NCBI RefSeq assembly: GCF_000797445.1
Contig: NZ_JSWF01000024.1
Location: 97,027 to 161,026 of the forward strand
DNA: 64,000 nt
Reading direction: 5' to 3'
DNA from: Lacinutrix jangbogonensis
GTDB lineage: Bacteria; Bacteroidota; Bacteroidia; Flavobacteriales; Flavobacteriaceae
Below the pieces are notes generated by a model. The model was not told the DNA's origin, made no database searches, and saw only the letters and a program-made list of their open reading frames with translations. Positions 1 through 11,160 of the stretch are shown one piece after another. A program made the position numbers and the translations under genes. The number at the start of each line of letters is the position of its first letter. The stretch's first letter is position 1.

Positions 1-3000
1 TAATGTCTTGCGTATTTCTAAAATTAAGAAATTGATTTCCTGATACTGGCAATACCTGATAGTTATAGCTACCTCCTACTGTATAATTTTCGACAGGATA
101 AATAACAGGCGTTTGCCCACTCACTATTTTAGACCAACAAGGCGATAATTCGTTTTCAAATTCAAAAGATTCAAAATAGTTTGCTGTTTTTATCTCACAA
201 CCTGTACTAAAAGTTAAGGTATCTGTCCATTCGGAATACAAAGAATCATTATCACACTTAGCTCTTAACTTTACTGTATAATCTGTACCTTCTATTAAAT
301 TTTCTATTGTATATGTTTCTGAGGTTACTAAAACTAAAACTTCCGAATTAAAAGAGCCTACTTCTTCATATTCAATTTCCCACTCTGCTTCTACTCCAGA
401 ACCTGTCCATGATAAATCTACACTATTATCTAAAATGTTAGTAGTTGCAAAATCTGTTGGTGTGTTACAAATTACCGACTGTAAATATGTGAAATCATCA
501 ATATATACTTGGTTTCCATAGCTTGAACTTAATTTTTTCTGTCTAAAAGCAATATGTTTATCTGTTCCGTTATAGTTTGTTAAATAGACTACGCGCTTTT
601 CCCAAGTTGAATTGTTTACAGAACCAACAATCACCTCTAATTCTTCGAATGTTGAGTAATCATTAGGGTTACTCATTGTACCAACAATTAAACCTTTATT
701 ATAATTATGAATATAAAACTCTACTTTTTTATCTATGCTCAAATTATTAAGTACTGGTGAAACCAATAGAACACCATTGCTTGAATAGTTTGAACTATCT
801 TGTAAATACATAGAATGCCCTGAAGCGCCATTGTAAGCAACATCTGAAACTTCAATTACTGTATAATAATTATTTGAAGGAAACTCATAAGCTGTCCAAC
901 ATCCATCTAATGTTGTGCTATTAAAATCTTGAGTATAACCTACGTTATAAGATTCTCCACAACCAAAATCGACAGTTGTTTTTTCAGACCAATCACTTAC
1001 ATTATTACTATCGCAAATAGTTCTTACATAAAAATCGTAAGTCGTATCTAATGCTAAACCTTGAACATTATAGGGATTAGAAGTGGTTTGTATTACTGCA
1101 CCATCACCTAGCCAAAAGCCAGCTTCGCCATATTCAATTTCCCATTGTGTAGCGCCATTATTTTCTTGCCAAACTAAGGTAAGTTCTCCATTAGAAATAT
1201 CTGAATTCTCAAGCAATGTTGGTGTTTGGCAGGTTGGTATCGTTGTGTACTCGAAAGCATCGAAATATATAAAGTCGTATATATTTGAAGCCTCTCCTGT
1301 TAATTCCATTTTAAAAGCTAAACGCATATCTGTACCTGTATAGCCATCTAAATTTATACTAAACTGCTTCCATTCTCTATACAGCATATCTGTATTTAAG
1401 ATCGTTTCAATTGGTGTAAATGTACTTTTATCTGTCGGGTCTGAAATAGTACCAACGATAATGTGAGCATCGCTATAACGTGTATGCAACCAAAATTTTA
1501 CTCTTGTATTTCCACTTGCTAAATCACTAAATTCTGGTGAAATTAAAAACACATTAGTATCTAAATCGTAATCTACAAAACGTGCACTATAACCTGATGT
1601 TCCTACTTTGTATTGATTAGAAATTGTGACTTCGTAAGCATTGGTGTTTCCTGTAGGCACTTCTGGTATAGTTAACCAGCAATTAGCCATATCAAAACTA
1701 GCATCAAAATGTTGCTCGTAATTGGCTACTGTTGGTCCGCAAGTTGTATTTATATTATAGATAGTTATCCACTCACTAGCATCTGATGGACTACAATTTG
1801 ATCTTACATAAATATCATATTGTGTGTCTGGAATTAAACCTGAAATTGTATTATTTTCTACTGAAGCATTACTAACGGTTCCATTACCTTGCACAAAACC
1901 TGAAATACCATATTCTATTTCCCAACTGTTAGCAGTTGCTTGTTCTAGCCATTGTATACTTATTTCTGTGTCTGTTAGCGCTGTTACTTCAAGGTTAGTT
2001 GGTTCTAAACACGAAGGAATAACTTGGTACGTAAAATCGTCTACGTAAATATCTGCTCCAGAAACACTTGTATCTTGGCGTATTCCTATAAACCTATCTG
2101 TACCAGAATATGTATCGAAATTAATTATTAGTTTCTTCCATTCGTCTAAAGGTAGTTCTGAAGAAGTAAAGGTTTGATATGGTGTAAAGGTTGATAAATC
2201 ATTTGGGTTTTGAATGGTACCAATTGTCAATCCAGAATCTCCATCTTTATTATTAACCCATAACTTAATACGTTTTGTGGTGTTTAAATCTGCTAATTCT
2301 GGTGTAATTATTAGTGAAGCCACAGCATAAGTGTACATATTTATATACCCTACAGATTGCGGTGTATTCCCTCCAGATGATGCTATGTAAGAACTCCCTT
2401 CTTGGTTCCAGCATTCATAAAATTCGGTTGGATAAGAATCGTCAAAACCATAATTATACTCAGCAGTAAGTGCTTGGCAAATAGTTATGAAATTTGATGC
2501 GCTAGACCAACCACCTTGATCGCTAGCACCACAATTAGCTCTTACATAAAAGCTATAATCTGTAAGTGCTGTTAATCCTGTTAATGTATAAGGTTTTGTT
2601 GTTGTATTTACTAGTGTTCCTGTTCCTTGTGCAAAGCCTTCTTCTCCATATTCAATATCCCAACTTGTTGCATCTACATTATCAGACCAATTTAAAATAG
2701 CTTCTGTAGAATAGGCAAGTGAAGTCATATTTGCAGGTTCAACACAGCTAGGAGATTCTAAATATTGGAAATCATCTAAATTAATTAATGCATTAGTAGT
2801 CAACTTAAAACCTACATAAACATCGCTTCCACTGTACTCTGAAAAATCAATTTTATATTCTCTCCATTGGTATCCATTAGAATCGTTACTATCTATTTCA
2901 CTATAAAGCGTATAGGTCGAACTATCGTTTGGATCAGAAAGTGTACCAATACTTAATGTTGTTTGCGCTCCAGATTGTACCCAAAAAGAAATACGTTTAC

Positions 3001-4288
3001 TCGAATTAAAATCTATTAACTCTGGTGTTATTAAAAAGGCATCTGAAGTATTGTTAGATCTTAACGTTACGCCATTGTTTCCTGTGTGACTATTATTTGT
3101 AGTTTGCACATAATAACTGCTGGAACTATAAGTATTAGGAACTTTTCTCCAACAGGGATTTATTATTGGCTGAGGAAGTGTTTCGAAACCTTCACTATAA
3201 TTTACAGCAAACGCATCACAATCATCTGCACTACAAATTTCTGAAAAATAACTTGTTGTTGGTATATTGAAATTAGTCGTAGCATAAGTAATATCATCCA
3301 CACAAATAGATTGAAGGCTTGACGCATTATCTACTTGAAAATTTGTAAACAATGTATTGGTTCCATTTCTAGCATTAATACTTTCTAATTGATTACCGCT
3401 AACATCTAACCACTCTAAACTTGTGTTATTTGATACATCAATCGTATTAATTAAAAATTCGTCTACAGATAAATAAGCAAGCAATAGATTATTACTAATA
3501 TCAAGCTCACTAATATAATTATTGGTTACATAAAGGTTAAAAAGATTAGGATTATTAGAAACATTTAAAGCATTAAGGTTTAAGTTTCTTAAATACAACA
3601 GTCTCAAATTAGACATATTAGAGACATCAATAGTTGTTTGGTTTGAATACCAAAGCCATATTTGCTCTAATAGCGTATTATTTGTAAAATTTACATTCCC
3701 TAGACTATAACAGTAAGTCGCTTTAAAAATTTCTAGATTAATATTATTACTAATATCTATTGATGTTATTGGGGTAAAATCTATTTTTAAGCTTTTTAAA
3801 GCAATATTTGTACTTAAATTTAAAGATGAAATAGAATTTGCAGCAACATTTAACACCTTTAAATTAGTGTTTAAACTGGTGTTTATTGTTGTTAAATTGT
3901 TACCGTTACAAGAGACTTCATCTAATGCAGTGTTTTGTGAGATGATTAACTCTGTTAATACGTTTGCTGCGCAATTAAGATTTATAAGTAAGGTGTTATT
4001 AGTAATATCAATACTTGTTAAAGCGTTATTATTGCACAACAACTCTTTAATATTTACAAAAGCTTCCAAACCTGTTAAATTAGAAATATTACTTTGTGAA
4101 ACATCTAAAATACCACTAAAATCAATAGCTTCTGCTGTTTGGATTTCTCCATCTCCATCACTATCAATTATTGGTATATGATTTAATAAAGCTACTTTAA
4201 AATCTTCATCTGGAATAGTTACATTTTGCGCATTGCAATAAAATGTAAAACAAAAAACGGAAAGTGATACTAGTAAATATTTTTTCAT
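1..4288 (-). CDS. Giant secreted LRR / jelly-roll / FN3 adhesin-like protein (C-terminus outside window)
   Basis: About 1429 residues are open without a stop from the ATG at 4288 to the window edge, so the gene is partial only at its C-terminus. It opens with a signal peptide (MKKYLLVSLSVFCFTFYCNA, then Q). Roughly residues 25-330 are leucine-rich repeats of the 'LDVSxNxxLxxL' kind. Then come about four tandem units of roughly 260 residues. Each unit pairs a jelly-roll domain of the cleaved-adhesin/MAM type (blocks such as 'FLITPEL' and 'IYVDDFTY') with a fibronectin type III domain ('WDIEYG...YDIYVRSNC'). Such proteins are exported by T9SS in Flavobacteriaceae and bind surfaces or polysaccharides. 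The expected C-terminal sorting domain would lie beyond the left edge. The ligand cannot be told. Confidence 0.85.
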   Translation of the reverse strand, partial: MKKYLLVSLSVFCFTFYCNAQNVTIPDEDFKVALLNHIPIIDSDGDGEIQTAEAIDFSGILDVSQSNISNLTGLEAFVNIKELLCNNNALTSIDITNNTLLINLNCAANVLTELIISQNTALDEVSCNGNNLTTINTSLNTNLKVLNVAANSISSLNLSTNIALKSLKIDFTPITSIDISNNINLEIFKATYCYSLGNVNFTNNTLLEQIWLWYSNQTTIDVSNMSNLRLLYLRNLNLNALNVSNNPNLFNLYVTNNYISELDISNNLLLAYLSVDEFLINTIDVSNNTSLEWLDVSGNQLESINARNGTNTLFTNFQVDNASSLQSICVDDITYATTNFNIPTTSYFSEICSADDCDAFAVNYSEGFETLPQPIINPCWRKVPNTYSSSSYYVQTTNNSHTGNNGVTLRSNNTSDAFLITPELIDFNSSKRISFWVQSGAQTTLSIGTLSDPNDSSTYTLYSEIDSNDSNGYQWREYKIDFSEYSGSDVYVGFKLTTNALINLDDFQYLESPSCVEPANMTSLAYSTEAILNWSDNVDATSWDIEYGEEGFAQGTGTLVNTTTKPYTLTGLTALTDYSFYVRANCGASDQGGWSSASNFITICQALTAEYNYGFDDSYPTEFYECWNQEGSSYIASSGGNTPQSVGYINMYTYAVASLIITPELADLNTTKRIKLWVNNKDGDSGLTIGTIQNPNDLSTFTPYQTFTSSELPLDEWKKLIINFDTYSGTDRFIGIRQDTSVSGADIYVDDFTYQVIPSCLEPTNLEVTALTDTEISIQWLEQATANSWEIEYGISGFVQGNGTVSNASVENNTISGLIPDTQYDIYVRSNCSPSDASEWITIYNINTTCGPTVANYEQHFDASFDMANCWLTIPEVPTGNTNAYEVTISNQYKVGTSGYSARFVDYDLDTNVFLISPEFSDLASGNTRVKFWLHTRYSDAHIIVGTISDPTDKSTFTPIETILNTDMLYREWKQFSINLDGYTGTDMRLAFKMELTGEASNIYDFIYFDAFEYTTIPTCQTPTLLENSDISNGELTLVWQENNGATQWEIEYGEAGFWLGDGAVIQTTSNPYNVQGLALDTTYDFYVRTICDSNNVSDWSEKTTVDFGCGESYNVGYTQDFNSTTLDGCWTAYEFPSNNYYTVIEVSDVAYNGASGHSMYLQDSSNYSSNGVLLVSPVLNNLSIDKKVEFYIHNYNKGLIVGTMSNPNDYSTFEELEVIVGSVNNSTWEKRVVYLTNYNGTDKHIAFRQKKLSSSYGNQVYIDDFTYLQSVICNTPTDFATTNILDNSVDLSWTGSGVEAEWEIEYEEVGSFNSEVLVLVTSETYTIENLIEGTDYTVKLRAKCDNDSLYSEWTDTLTFSTGCEIKTANYFESFEFENELSPCWSKIVSGQTPVIYPVENYTVGGSYNYQVLPVSGNQFLNFRNTQDI

Positions 4289-4618
4289 AAAGTAAATAGA
4301 TCCATTGTAAGCTTACGAAAATACAATAAATCTGTAAGAATTAAACCACTACTATTCTTTACTAGCTCAAAGTTTTTATCATTCTTGAATTCAGCTTATC
4401 AGATTAATTATATTAATATTTGAACAAAAAATAAGAATGCTATTTAAAAACCGCCAAAATATTAACAATTTCTAACTGCACTCTATTAAAATATAGGAAA
4501 TACATATTAATACGAGGTAATTACTGAGATATCAATAATAAATAAGATATTATATTGAATGGTTCTTATTTGGATGAATTTCACCCATTTTAACAACCAT
4601 AATATACTGGATCAGAAA
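4289..4618. other. Intergenic region, 330 bp, no gene seen
   Basis: AT-rich spacer between the adhesin start and the adenine deaminase stop, both on the minus strand. It should hold the adhesin promoter, but no clean TAnnTTTG box was found on the minus strand. No ORF of note, no strong hairpin, no RNA gene recognised. Confidence 0.5.
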
Positions 4619-6238
4619 TTAAACTTCTAAAGACGTAAATTCAAAATTCTTCCCACTAAACAAGCCTTTATCACTCAATTTTAATGAAGGAATAACAAGT
4701 AATGCCATAAAAGACAAACTCATATAAGGCGCATGAAGTATGCTACCTAATTGTTTTGCCATTGTATCTAATTCAGAATATTGCCTGCCAATAGTTTCAG
4801 CATTTTGATCACTCATAATACCTGCAACAGGAAGTGCTACTACTTTTTCTTCAGCATCACTAATAGCGCAAATACCGCCTTCGTTTTCAATGAGGAGATT
4901 AACAGCTTTACAAATAGCTTCGTCATCTACTCCGACAGCAATAATGTTATGAGAATCATGGCCCACAGAACTTGCAATCGCGCCTTCTTTAAGTCCGAAA
5001 TTTTTGATAAATGCAATGGCTGGTTTATCGTTTTTATAACGATTTACAACGACCATCTTTAGCACATCGGTTTTGGTGTTTGACACTAAATTACCTGCTT
5101 CAATTGTAGCATTGGCGATAATTTCATTAGTGACTAACTCGCCATCTAAACATTCAATTACTCGAATTTGTTTTGCATTAGATTCGAATCGAAAATCTGA
5201 TACTTGCTTTTTATCTGTGTTGAAATTATTTAGGTTTTCAAATTCAACATGTTTAATATTTGAAATACCATTATCAAAAACTAGCTCACCATTAATATAG
5301 GTTTGAAGTGTTTTAAAGTCTTTTAAATCTTCAATTACAACACAATCTGCTGGATCACCAACTTGCAGTAAACCAACATCAAGATTGTAATGCTTTATAG
5401 GATTAATACAAGCCACTTGAAGGACTTTAAATACATTGATTCCTTTTGCTATTGCACGCGCACAAAGCTGATTGATATGGCCTAAGAGTAAATCGTCTGG
5501 ATGTTTATCGTCACTACAAAACATCATGTTTTCAAAATGTTCTGGAAGTAAAGCTATTAAAGCTTCAAAGTTCTTTGCAGCACTGCCTTCTCGAATAATT
5601 ACTTTCATACCTTTTTGAAGTTTTTCTAAAGCTTCGTTGTAAGAAAAACATTCATGATCTGTAGAAATACCTGCTGCTATATATTTTGTAATAGCGTCTC
5701 CTCGTAAACCTGGAGCATGTCCATCAATAGGTTTATTATTGTGTTTTGCCCAAGCTATTTTTTTAAGCACTTCTTCATCATCGAAAAGCACACCTGGATA
5801 ATTCATCATTTCGGCAAGATATTTAATATCTGGATTTGCCATTAAGGTTTTAATGTCTTCAGAATCTATAACTGCACCAGCTGACTCAAAACTAGTTGCA
5901 GGAACACAAGAAGGTGCTCCAAAATTGAATTTAAATGGTGTTTGCTTTCCATTTTCAATCATGAACTCTACACCTTTTACGCCTAAAACATTGGCAATTT
6001 CGTGTGGATCGCTAACCGTAGAAACTGTGCCATGTTTTACTGCTATTTTTGCAAACTCGCTTGGCACTAACATAGAACTTTCTATATGAATGTGGGCATC
6101 TATAAAGCCTGGTAATATATAATGATTTATATCGTGTTCTTTTTCTACAATAGAAACAATTTTATCTGCTTCAATAGTGATTTCACCTTTGTAGATGCGT
6201 TGGTTTTCGATGTCTACTATGTTTCCTTGGAGTTTCAT
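4619..6238 (-). CDS. ade: Adenine deaminase
   Basis: Hydrolyses adenine to hypoxanthine and ammonia for purine salvage in the cytoplasm. The 539-residue product has the amidohydrolase layout of bacterial Ade: a small N-terminal beta domain, the metal motif '[13 protein letters not shown]' near residue 45, later metal and catalytic segments 'DGHAPG', 'STDHECF' and '[12 protein letters not shown]', and the Ade-specific C-terminal domain with '[13 protein letters not shown]' and 'LPVAGIMSD'. Its length is near the usual 540-590. It is followed downstream by the adhesin after 330 bp, and its start lies 122 bp from the dsbD stop, so it is probably transcribed on its own. The start is the first ATG, beginning [10 protein letters not shown]. 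Confidence 0.95.
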   Translation of the reverse strand: MKLQGNIVDIENQRIYKGEITIEADKIVSIVEKEHDINHYILPGFIDAHIHIESSMLVPSEFAKIAVKHGTVSTVSDPHEIANVLGVKGVEFMIENGKQTPFKFNFGAPSCVPATSFESAGAVIDSEDIKTLMANPDIKYLAEMMNYPGVLFDDEEVLKKIAWAKHNNKPIDGHAPGLRGDAITKYIAAGISTDHECFSYNEALEKLQKGMKVIIREGSAAKNFEALIALLPEHFENMMFCSDDKHPDDLLLGHINQLCARAIAKGINVFKVLQVACINPIKHYNLDVGLLQVGDPADCVVIEDLKDFKTLQTYINGELVFDNGISNIKHVEFENLNNFNTDKKQVSDFRFESNAKQIRVIECLDGELVTNEIIANATIEAGNLVSNTKTDVLKMVVVNRYKNDKPAIAFIKNFGLKEGAIASSVGHDSHNIIAVGVDDEAICKAVNLLIENEGGICAISDAEEKVVALPVAGIMSDQNAETIGRQYSELDTMAKQLGSILHAPYMSLSFMALLVIPSLKLSDKGLFSGKNFEFTSLEV

Positions 6239-6360
6239 ATTGATTGCATTGAAAAAAAAGGAATCTTAACAATTTAATGCAGATTCCTATGTTTATTATA
6301 TTTTATATGGCGATTTCAAATCGTAAGATTCCATACTTACGCCTCACTAAAATGAGTTTA

Positions 6361-8370
6361 TTACTTCTTAAAATTACCTATACCAGCCTTTAGCCAATTC
6401 AAATATTCTTTTTCATCCGGAGTATAACCAACAGCTTCATTTAAATCGTTTCCCTCTACATCTTTTATTACATATAATGGTTGTGCGTTAGTATTGTAAT
6501 TTACTTGTTGATATTCTAACCATTTCTGCCCATAAGTTCTTACTGTATTTCCTGTCAATTTAGATTCGTACCGTTCCTCTTTTGGTAATTTTTTACTATC
6601 ATCAACATATAATGATATCAAAACAATGTCTTCATTTAATACTTTAGAAATCTTATCTTCGATCCAAACCTTTTCTTCCATTTTTCTACAATTTGCACAA
6701 GTTTTTCCTGTAAAATCAATCATTACAGGCTTATTAACCTTTTTAGCATAAGTTAAACCTTCATCTAAGTTATGAAAGGCAACAATATCATTGGGTCCAA
6801 GATGTGCATGTTCTGGCAATTCTTGAAATGAAGAACTTCCAGATACACTTCTTTGTTTTTTCATAAAACCAACACCATAAGGTGATTCGCTATTTGTGCT
6901 CATTGGAGGTGGAAAACCGCTAATTAATTTTAGAGGAGCTCCCCAAAGTCCTGGTATTAAATAAAATGTAAAAGATAACGTTATGATAGCCATACATAAT
7001 CTGCCAACAGAAATATGCTTTAAATCTGAATCGTGTGGTAACTTAATCTTACCTAATAAATATAATCCTAGAGTTCCAAAAATTGCTATCCAAATTGCTA
7101 AAAATAACTCTCTTGTTAAAAAATGCCAATCCAGAACTAGATCGACCATTGATAAAAACTTAAATGCAAATGCCAATTCTAAAAACCCTAACACCACTTT
7201 TACTGTATTTAACCATCCCCCAGATTTTGGTAAAGAGTTTAACCAACTTGGGAAAAATGCAAATAATGCAAATGGTAAAGCAATTGCAGTAGAAAAACCA
7301 AGCATACTTATTATTGGAGCAATACCTCCTTTTGTTGCTGCATCTAACAATGCTGTACCAGCAATTGGAAAAGTACAAGAAAAAGAGACTACAGCTAATG
7401 CCAAAGCCATAAAAAAGATACCAACTATTCCTCCTCTATTAGCTTGAGAATCTACTTTATTAGCCCAAGAATTTGGTAACATAATTTCAAATGCTCCCAT
7501 AAATGAAAATGCAAATAATAATAATGCAACAAACATTATAGCATTAAATGTAACACCTGTAGAAAATGCATACATCGCATTACTTCCAAACATAGCCGAA
7601 ATAGCAGTTCCTAAAAGCGTATAAATAACAATAATAAAAATACCATATAAAATTGCGTTTTTTCGACCTGCTGCTTTTGTCTTACTCTGTTTAGTAAAAA
7701 AGCTAACAGTCATTGGTATCATTGGAAATACGCAAGGTGTTAATAACACTAAAAACCCTAAAAAGAATGATGTAAAAAATGTAGCCCAAAGTCCTTTACT
7801 TTCGATCTTTTCCTCTTTGACATAAACAGCTTTATCAGAGCTTTCAAGCTTTCTGTTTTTTATTTCAACTTTAGATCCTATTAACTTTGCAACATCTTTA
7901 GAAAGTGCTTTTGCATTACTTATATTAAATGACACAGGTTCAAATTCATAAATACATCTAGCATCATCACAAGCTTGAAAAGAAATCTCACTTTTAATCT
8001 CCTTAAAATCAGAATTTAATATTTCTATTTTTTGAGCAAAAGTTGCTTCGATATCAAAAAAGGTTAAATCCATTTCAAAAACCTTGTCGAATTTTGTAAT
8101 CGATTCGCTTTCAAAAGCCTTTCCTACTAAATTATAATTGTTAGTTTTATTGATAGAATCATATAAAAATTCAGTTGGTAAAGCTCCATCTTCTGGTAAA
8201 TTTTGCGAATACAAATGCCAGTGATCTTCTATGCTAGCTGTGTAAACTAAAACATACTCTTTGTCTGAAATTTTTTGAATCTCGTTTGTCCATTTCACTG
8301 GCTCTAATACCTGTGCAAATAATGTTTGCATAGAAAATAATACGAGTAATAACGCTAGGACTTTCTTCAT
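6361..8370 (-). CDS. dsbD: Protein-disulfide reductase DsbD family (thiol:disulfide interchange protein)
   Basis: Moves electrons from cytoplasmic thioredoxin across the inner membrane to periplasmic thiol proteins. Domain order in the 669 residues: signal peptide (MKKVLALLLVLFSMQTLFAQ); an N-terminal DsbD-alpha-like periplasmic domain to about residue 190; a CcdA/DsbD membrane core with the redox helices 'LLTPCVFPMIPMTVSFF' and 'SFSCTFPIAGTALLDA'; and a C-terminal thioredoxin domain with the CxxC motif 'TGKTCANCRKME'. The start codon overlaps the tilS stop by four bases (ATGA), so the two are co-transcribed. The order and motifs are standard for Bacteroidota DsbD. Confidence 0.93.
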   Translation of the reverse strand: MKKVLALLLVLFSMQTLFAQVLEPVKWTNEIQKISDKEYVLVYTASIEDHWHLYSQNLPEDGALPTEFLYDSINKTNNYNLVGKAFESESITKFDKVFEMDLTFFDIEATFAQKIEILNSDFKEIKSEISFQACDDARCIYEFEPVSFNISNAKALSKDVAKLIGSKVEIKNRKLESSDKAVYVKEEKIESKGLWATFFTSFFLGFLVLLTPCVFPMIPMTVSFFTKQSKTKAAGRKNAILYGIFIIVIYTLLGTAISAMFGSNAMYAFSTGVTFNAIMFVALLLFAFSFMGAFEIMLPNSWANKVDSQANRGGIVGIFFMALALAVVSFSCTFPIAGTALLDAATKGGIAPIISMLGFSTAIALPFALFAFFPSWLNSLPKSGGWLNTVKVVLGFLELAFAFKFLSMVDLVLDWHFLTRELFLAIWIAIFGTLGLYLLGKIKLPHDSDLKHISVGRLCMAIITLSFTFYLIPGLWGAPLKLISGFPPPMSTNSESPYGVGFMKKQRSVSGSSSFQELPEHAHLGPNDIVAFHNLDEGLTYAKKVNKPVMIDFTGKTCANCRKMEEKVWIEDKISKVLNEDIVLISLYVDDSKKLPKEERYESKLTGNTVRTYGQKWLEYQQVNYNTNAQPLYVIKDVEGNDLNEAVGYTPDEKEYLNWLKAGIGNFKK

Positions 8371-9682
8371 TTTTTTAATGCTATTTTTAATATTTTATTA
8401 GTGTTTCTAGTGACTTTAAAGCGTTCGTCTGCTCTATAGCTTAAAACCCAAACAATTTCTTTATTCGAGCACAATAAAAGACATTTCTCCTTATCTAACA
8501 AAGATAATTTTTCATCTTTAAAATACTTGCTCAATTTCTTTTTCCCGTTGCCTCCTAAAGGGTGGAAATAGTCGCCTTCTTTCCATTTCCTTACAGTTAA
8601 TGGATAGCTTAACGTTTCTGCATTTACAAAAATTTCATTTTTAGAAGTTTTTTCAATTGTATTAACGTCTTCGAAGCATAAAACTCCATTGTGTATTGGT
8701 TTTTCTTTTTCTTCGTGATTAATAGTTATTGTAATATCTTCTTCTTCGGAAGGCCTTGCCGCTAGGATTATATTTGATCTGTCTTTTATTAATCTGTGCG
8801 TTTCTGAAAAAATTTGTTTTCCGCTTTGCGCAGTTAATAAATCTTGGATATCATTAAAAGCATTAAATCCAAATGGTTTAAAGACTTCTACTAAATAAGC
8901 CTTAGGATTATTAAGCTTGATAAATTCTGAAATATCATAGGTTATTTCATCATTATTAACAGTTACAATAGCTCGTTTTAAAACGGCTCTTACGCTTTCT
9001 TCTACAATATCTGAAGTATCATTAAGGTGTTGTAAAGTATTCTCGAAATTATGAAGCAGTTGCGAATTGGTATCTTTTAATTTAGGAATAACTTCATGTC
9101 GCAAATGGTTTCTCAGGTATTTAGTAGATGCATTACTACTATCTTCTCGCCATTCTTTTTTTGTTGGCTAGCATAGCTTATAATTGTTTCTCTTGAGAAT
9201 TTCAACAATGGTCTTACAATGTTTTCGTTGGTTTCTGGGATCCCGGTTAACCCCTCTAAACCCGTTCCTCTCGTTAGATTAATAAGGAACGTTTCTAGAT
9301 TATCATCTGCATGATGTGCTGTTAAAATGTAATCGAAACTTAATTGTTCTGCTAATTCTTGAAACCAGTTATAGCGCAATTCTCTCGCTGCCATTTGTAT
9401 TGACAACTTGTTTTTTTGAGCATAAATAGTAGTGTCAAAATGTTGGATAAAAACTTCTAATTCTAAATTTTCGGCTAAATTTAGTACAAATGCTTCGTCA
9501 GCATTGCTTTCTTCTTCTCGCAAATTGAAATTGCAGTGCGCAAGTGCTATATTGAGTTTTGCTTCTTTACATAAATGTGTAAGTGCAACACTGTCTAATC
9601 CACCAGAAATGGCGACTAACAGCTTCTTTTCTTTTAGAAAGTTAAGCTGATTATTTATATGTTTTTGAAAGATTTCTTGCAC
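8367..9682 (-). pseudogene. tilS: tRNA(Ile)-lysidine synthetase, split by a -1 frameshift in an A7 run
   Basis: TilS converts the wobble C of tRNA-Ile(CAU) to lysidine and is essential in most bacteria. The first part (9682 to 9113) carries the PP-loop 'AISGGLDSVAL' and 'LTAHHADDNLET', then stops early. The reading resumes in another frame as 'EWREDSSNASTKYLRNHLRH' and the C-terminal domain, ending at 8367. The break is at coding-strand A7 (plus-strand T7 at 9156-9162). One more A restores a single frame of about 438 residues, the normal family length. No other tilS is visible in the window, so a sequencing error or slippage rescue is likelier than true loss. It ends inside the dsbD start and lies 35 bp downstream of pabB. 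Confidence 0.88.
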
Positions 9683-9717
9683 TTTGTAAATGTACGTTTT
9701 TTGAAGTTTTCAAGGCA

Positions 9718-11016
9718 CTAATTTTCTAAAACTGTTCGCATTGCCTTTGCCTTAACTAAACATTCTTCATATTCCTTAAGCGGTTCGCTTTTAGCGGTAA
9801 TAGCTCCTCCAACAGAATAAGAGACATATTGGTTTGCTTCACTATACAAAATACTTCTTATCACGACATTAAAATCGAAATCTCCATCTGGCGAAATATA
9901 ACCAACACTTCCTGAATACAAACCACGTTTGGTTTCTTCTAGGTCTTCAATAATTTTCATTGCTGAAATTTTTGGTGCTCCTGTCATACTTCCCATTGGA
10001 AACGTAGTTCTAATAATATCGATAGGGTTTGTGCGGTCTTTAACATCTGAAACTACTGTAGATATCATTTGATGCACTTGGTCGAAACTATAAATATTAC
10101 AAAGTTCTTCCACCATAACACTACCCTTTTTTGCCGTTTGAGAAAGGTCGTTTCTAACCAAATCAACAATCATAATATTTTCACTTCGCTCCTTTTCGTC
10201 ACTCAGTAAATCGTTTTTTAAAATGGAATCCATAATATGATCTGTATCGCGTTTCGCAGTCCCTTTAATAGGTTGCGAAATAATTTTAGAACCTTCTTTT
10301 TTTATGTAACGTTCTGGAGAAGCAGATAATAAATAGTTTGTTCCTAGTTTTAAAAACGTTGCAAAAGGTGGTTTTGAAATTGCGTTAAGCTTATTGTAGG
10401 TTTCTAGAGCATTAATATTCGTGTTCTCGGCAAAGAACTCTTGACAAAAATTGGCTTCGTAAATATCTCCTCTATTAATATGTGATAGTACTTTTGTTAC
10501 TTTCTCAAAATACTCGTCTTTATGTATTTTTAGTTTGATTTTTATGGGATTAATAGTGCTCGCTTGTTCTATTATTGGATTCTTAGATCGTTCTATTTCG
10601 ACTAAATCGGTTTTAAACTCATCATCAACTGCTTTTAAATAGAGCATTTCAACCGTGTTTCCTTTAATCAAAAATATTTTTTTGGGTTGAAAAAAATACA
10701 AATCTGGAAACTCTAAAGCATCATCATTATTAGATTTTAAAGCTTCTATATCGTTCTTTAAATCGTAAGTTAAGTAACCAAAAATCCAATCGCTAGTAGT
10801 ATTGTAATATTCCTTAAGCTTTTCGAAGGCGTTGAAATAATCGGTTTGTATTGCTGTAAACGCATCTACAGCCAAAATAGCATCATAACTAGAATACTTC
10901 TGACTGTAATTATTAGAATCCAACCACAGCACTTCATCAAACTGTTGTGCCCAAGACAATAGATTTTGCTTGAATATTTTAGTGTTTTTAATAGTGTGTT
11001 TTTGCTTTGTTCTCAA
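9718..11016 (-). CDS. pabB: Aminodeoxychorismate synthase component I (anthranilate synthase I family)
   Basis: Chorismate-using enzyme; makes aminodeoxychorismate for folate together with a glutamine amidotransferase. The chorismate-binding domain fills the C-terminal 260 residues, with 'SASPERYIKKEGSKIISQPI', 'PIKGTAKR', 'ENIMIVDLVRNDLSQTA' and 'TTFPMGSMTGAPKISAM'. The open frame reaches back to 11118 (466 residues), but the stretch before 11016 reads as F/K-rich non-coding sequence. A TTG at 11016 gives 'MRTKQKHTIKNTKIF' and 432 residues, the usual size for flavobacterial PabB, so I prefer it; ATG at 11100 is the alternative. TrpE is possible from the family alone, but a lone gene beside tilS suits PabB. 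Confidence 0.85.
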   Translation of the reverse strand: MRTKQKHTIKNTKIFKQNLLSWAQQFDEVLWLDSNNYSQKYSSYDAILAVDAFTAIQTDYFNAFEKLKEYYNTTSDWIFGYLTYDLKNDIEALKSNNDDALEFPDLYFFQPKKIFLIKGNTVEMLYLKAVDDEFKTDLVEIERSKNPIIEQASTINPIKIKLKIHKDEYFEKVTKVLSHINRGDIYEANFCQEFFAENTNINALETYNKLNAISKPPFATFLKLGTNYLLSASPERYIKKEGSKIISQPIKGTAKRDTDHIMDSILKNDLLSDEKERSENIMIVDLVRNDLSQTAKKGSVMVEELCNIYSFDQVHQMISTVVSDVKDRTNPIDIIRTTFPMGSMTGAPKISAMKIIEDLEETKRGLYSGSVGYISPDGDFDFNVVIRSILYSEANQYVSYSVGGAITAKSEPLKEYEECLVKAKAMRTVLEN

Positions 11017-11148
11017 TGGCTTCAGATTGCATATGCCAAAGTACCGAAAATTAAATCGTTTTTTAAACTGAAAGTGAAATTTTAGGTAGAAACTCTTCAT
11101 AATAATGATACAAAACAAAAATGATTAGTGAATTCAATATTAACAAAG

Positions 11149-11156
11149 TAACTTTG
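11149..11156 (+). promoter_or_regulatory. -7 promoter element (TAACTTTG) of the helicase gene
   Basis: Matches the Bacteroidota sigma-A element TAnnTTTG. It ends only four bases before the ATG at 11161, so transcription would start at or just next to the start codon and the mRNA would be leaderless or nearly so. The -33 TTG box is not clear. Confidence 0.5.
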
Positions 11157-11160
11157 CAGC

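Noticed and set aside
1083..4181. Plus-strand ORFs of 74-104 codons opposite the adhesin
   Set aside because: Antisense shadows of the repeated Ser/Thr/Asn-rich adhesin; no family features.
6239..6360. Weak hairpins between ade and dsbD
   Set aside because: Short, imperfect stems without T tract; not a convincing terminator or riboswitch.
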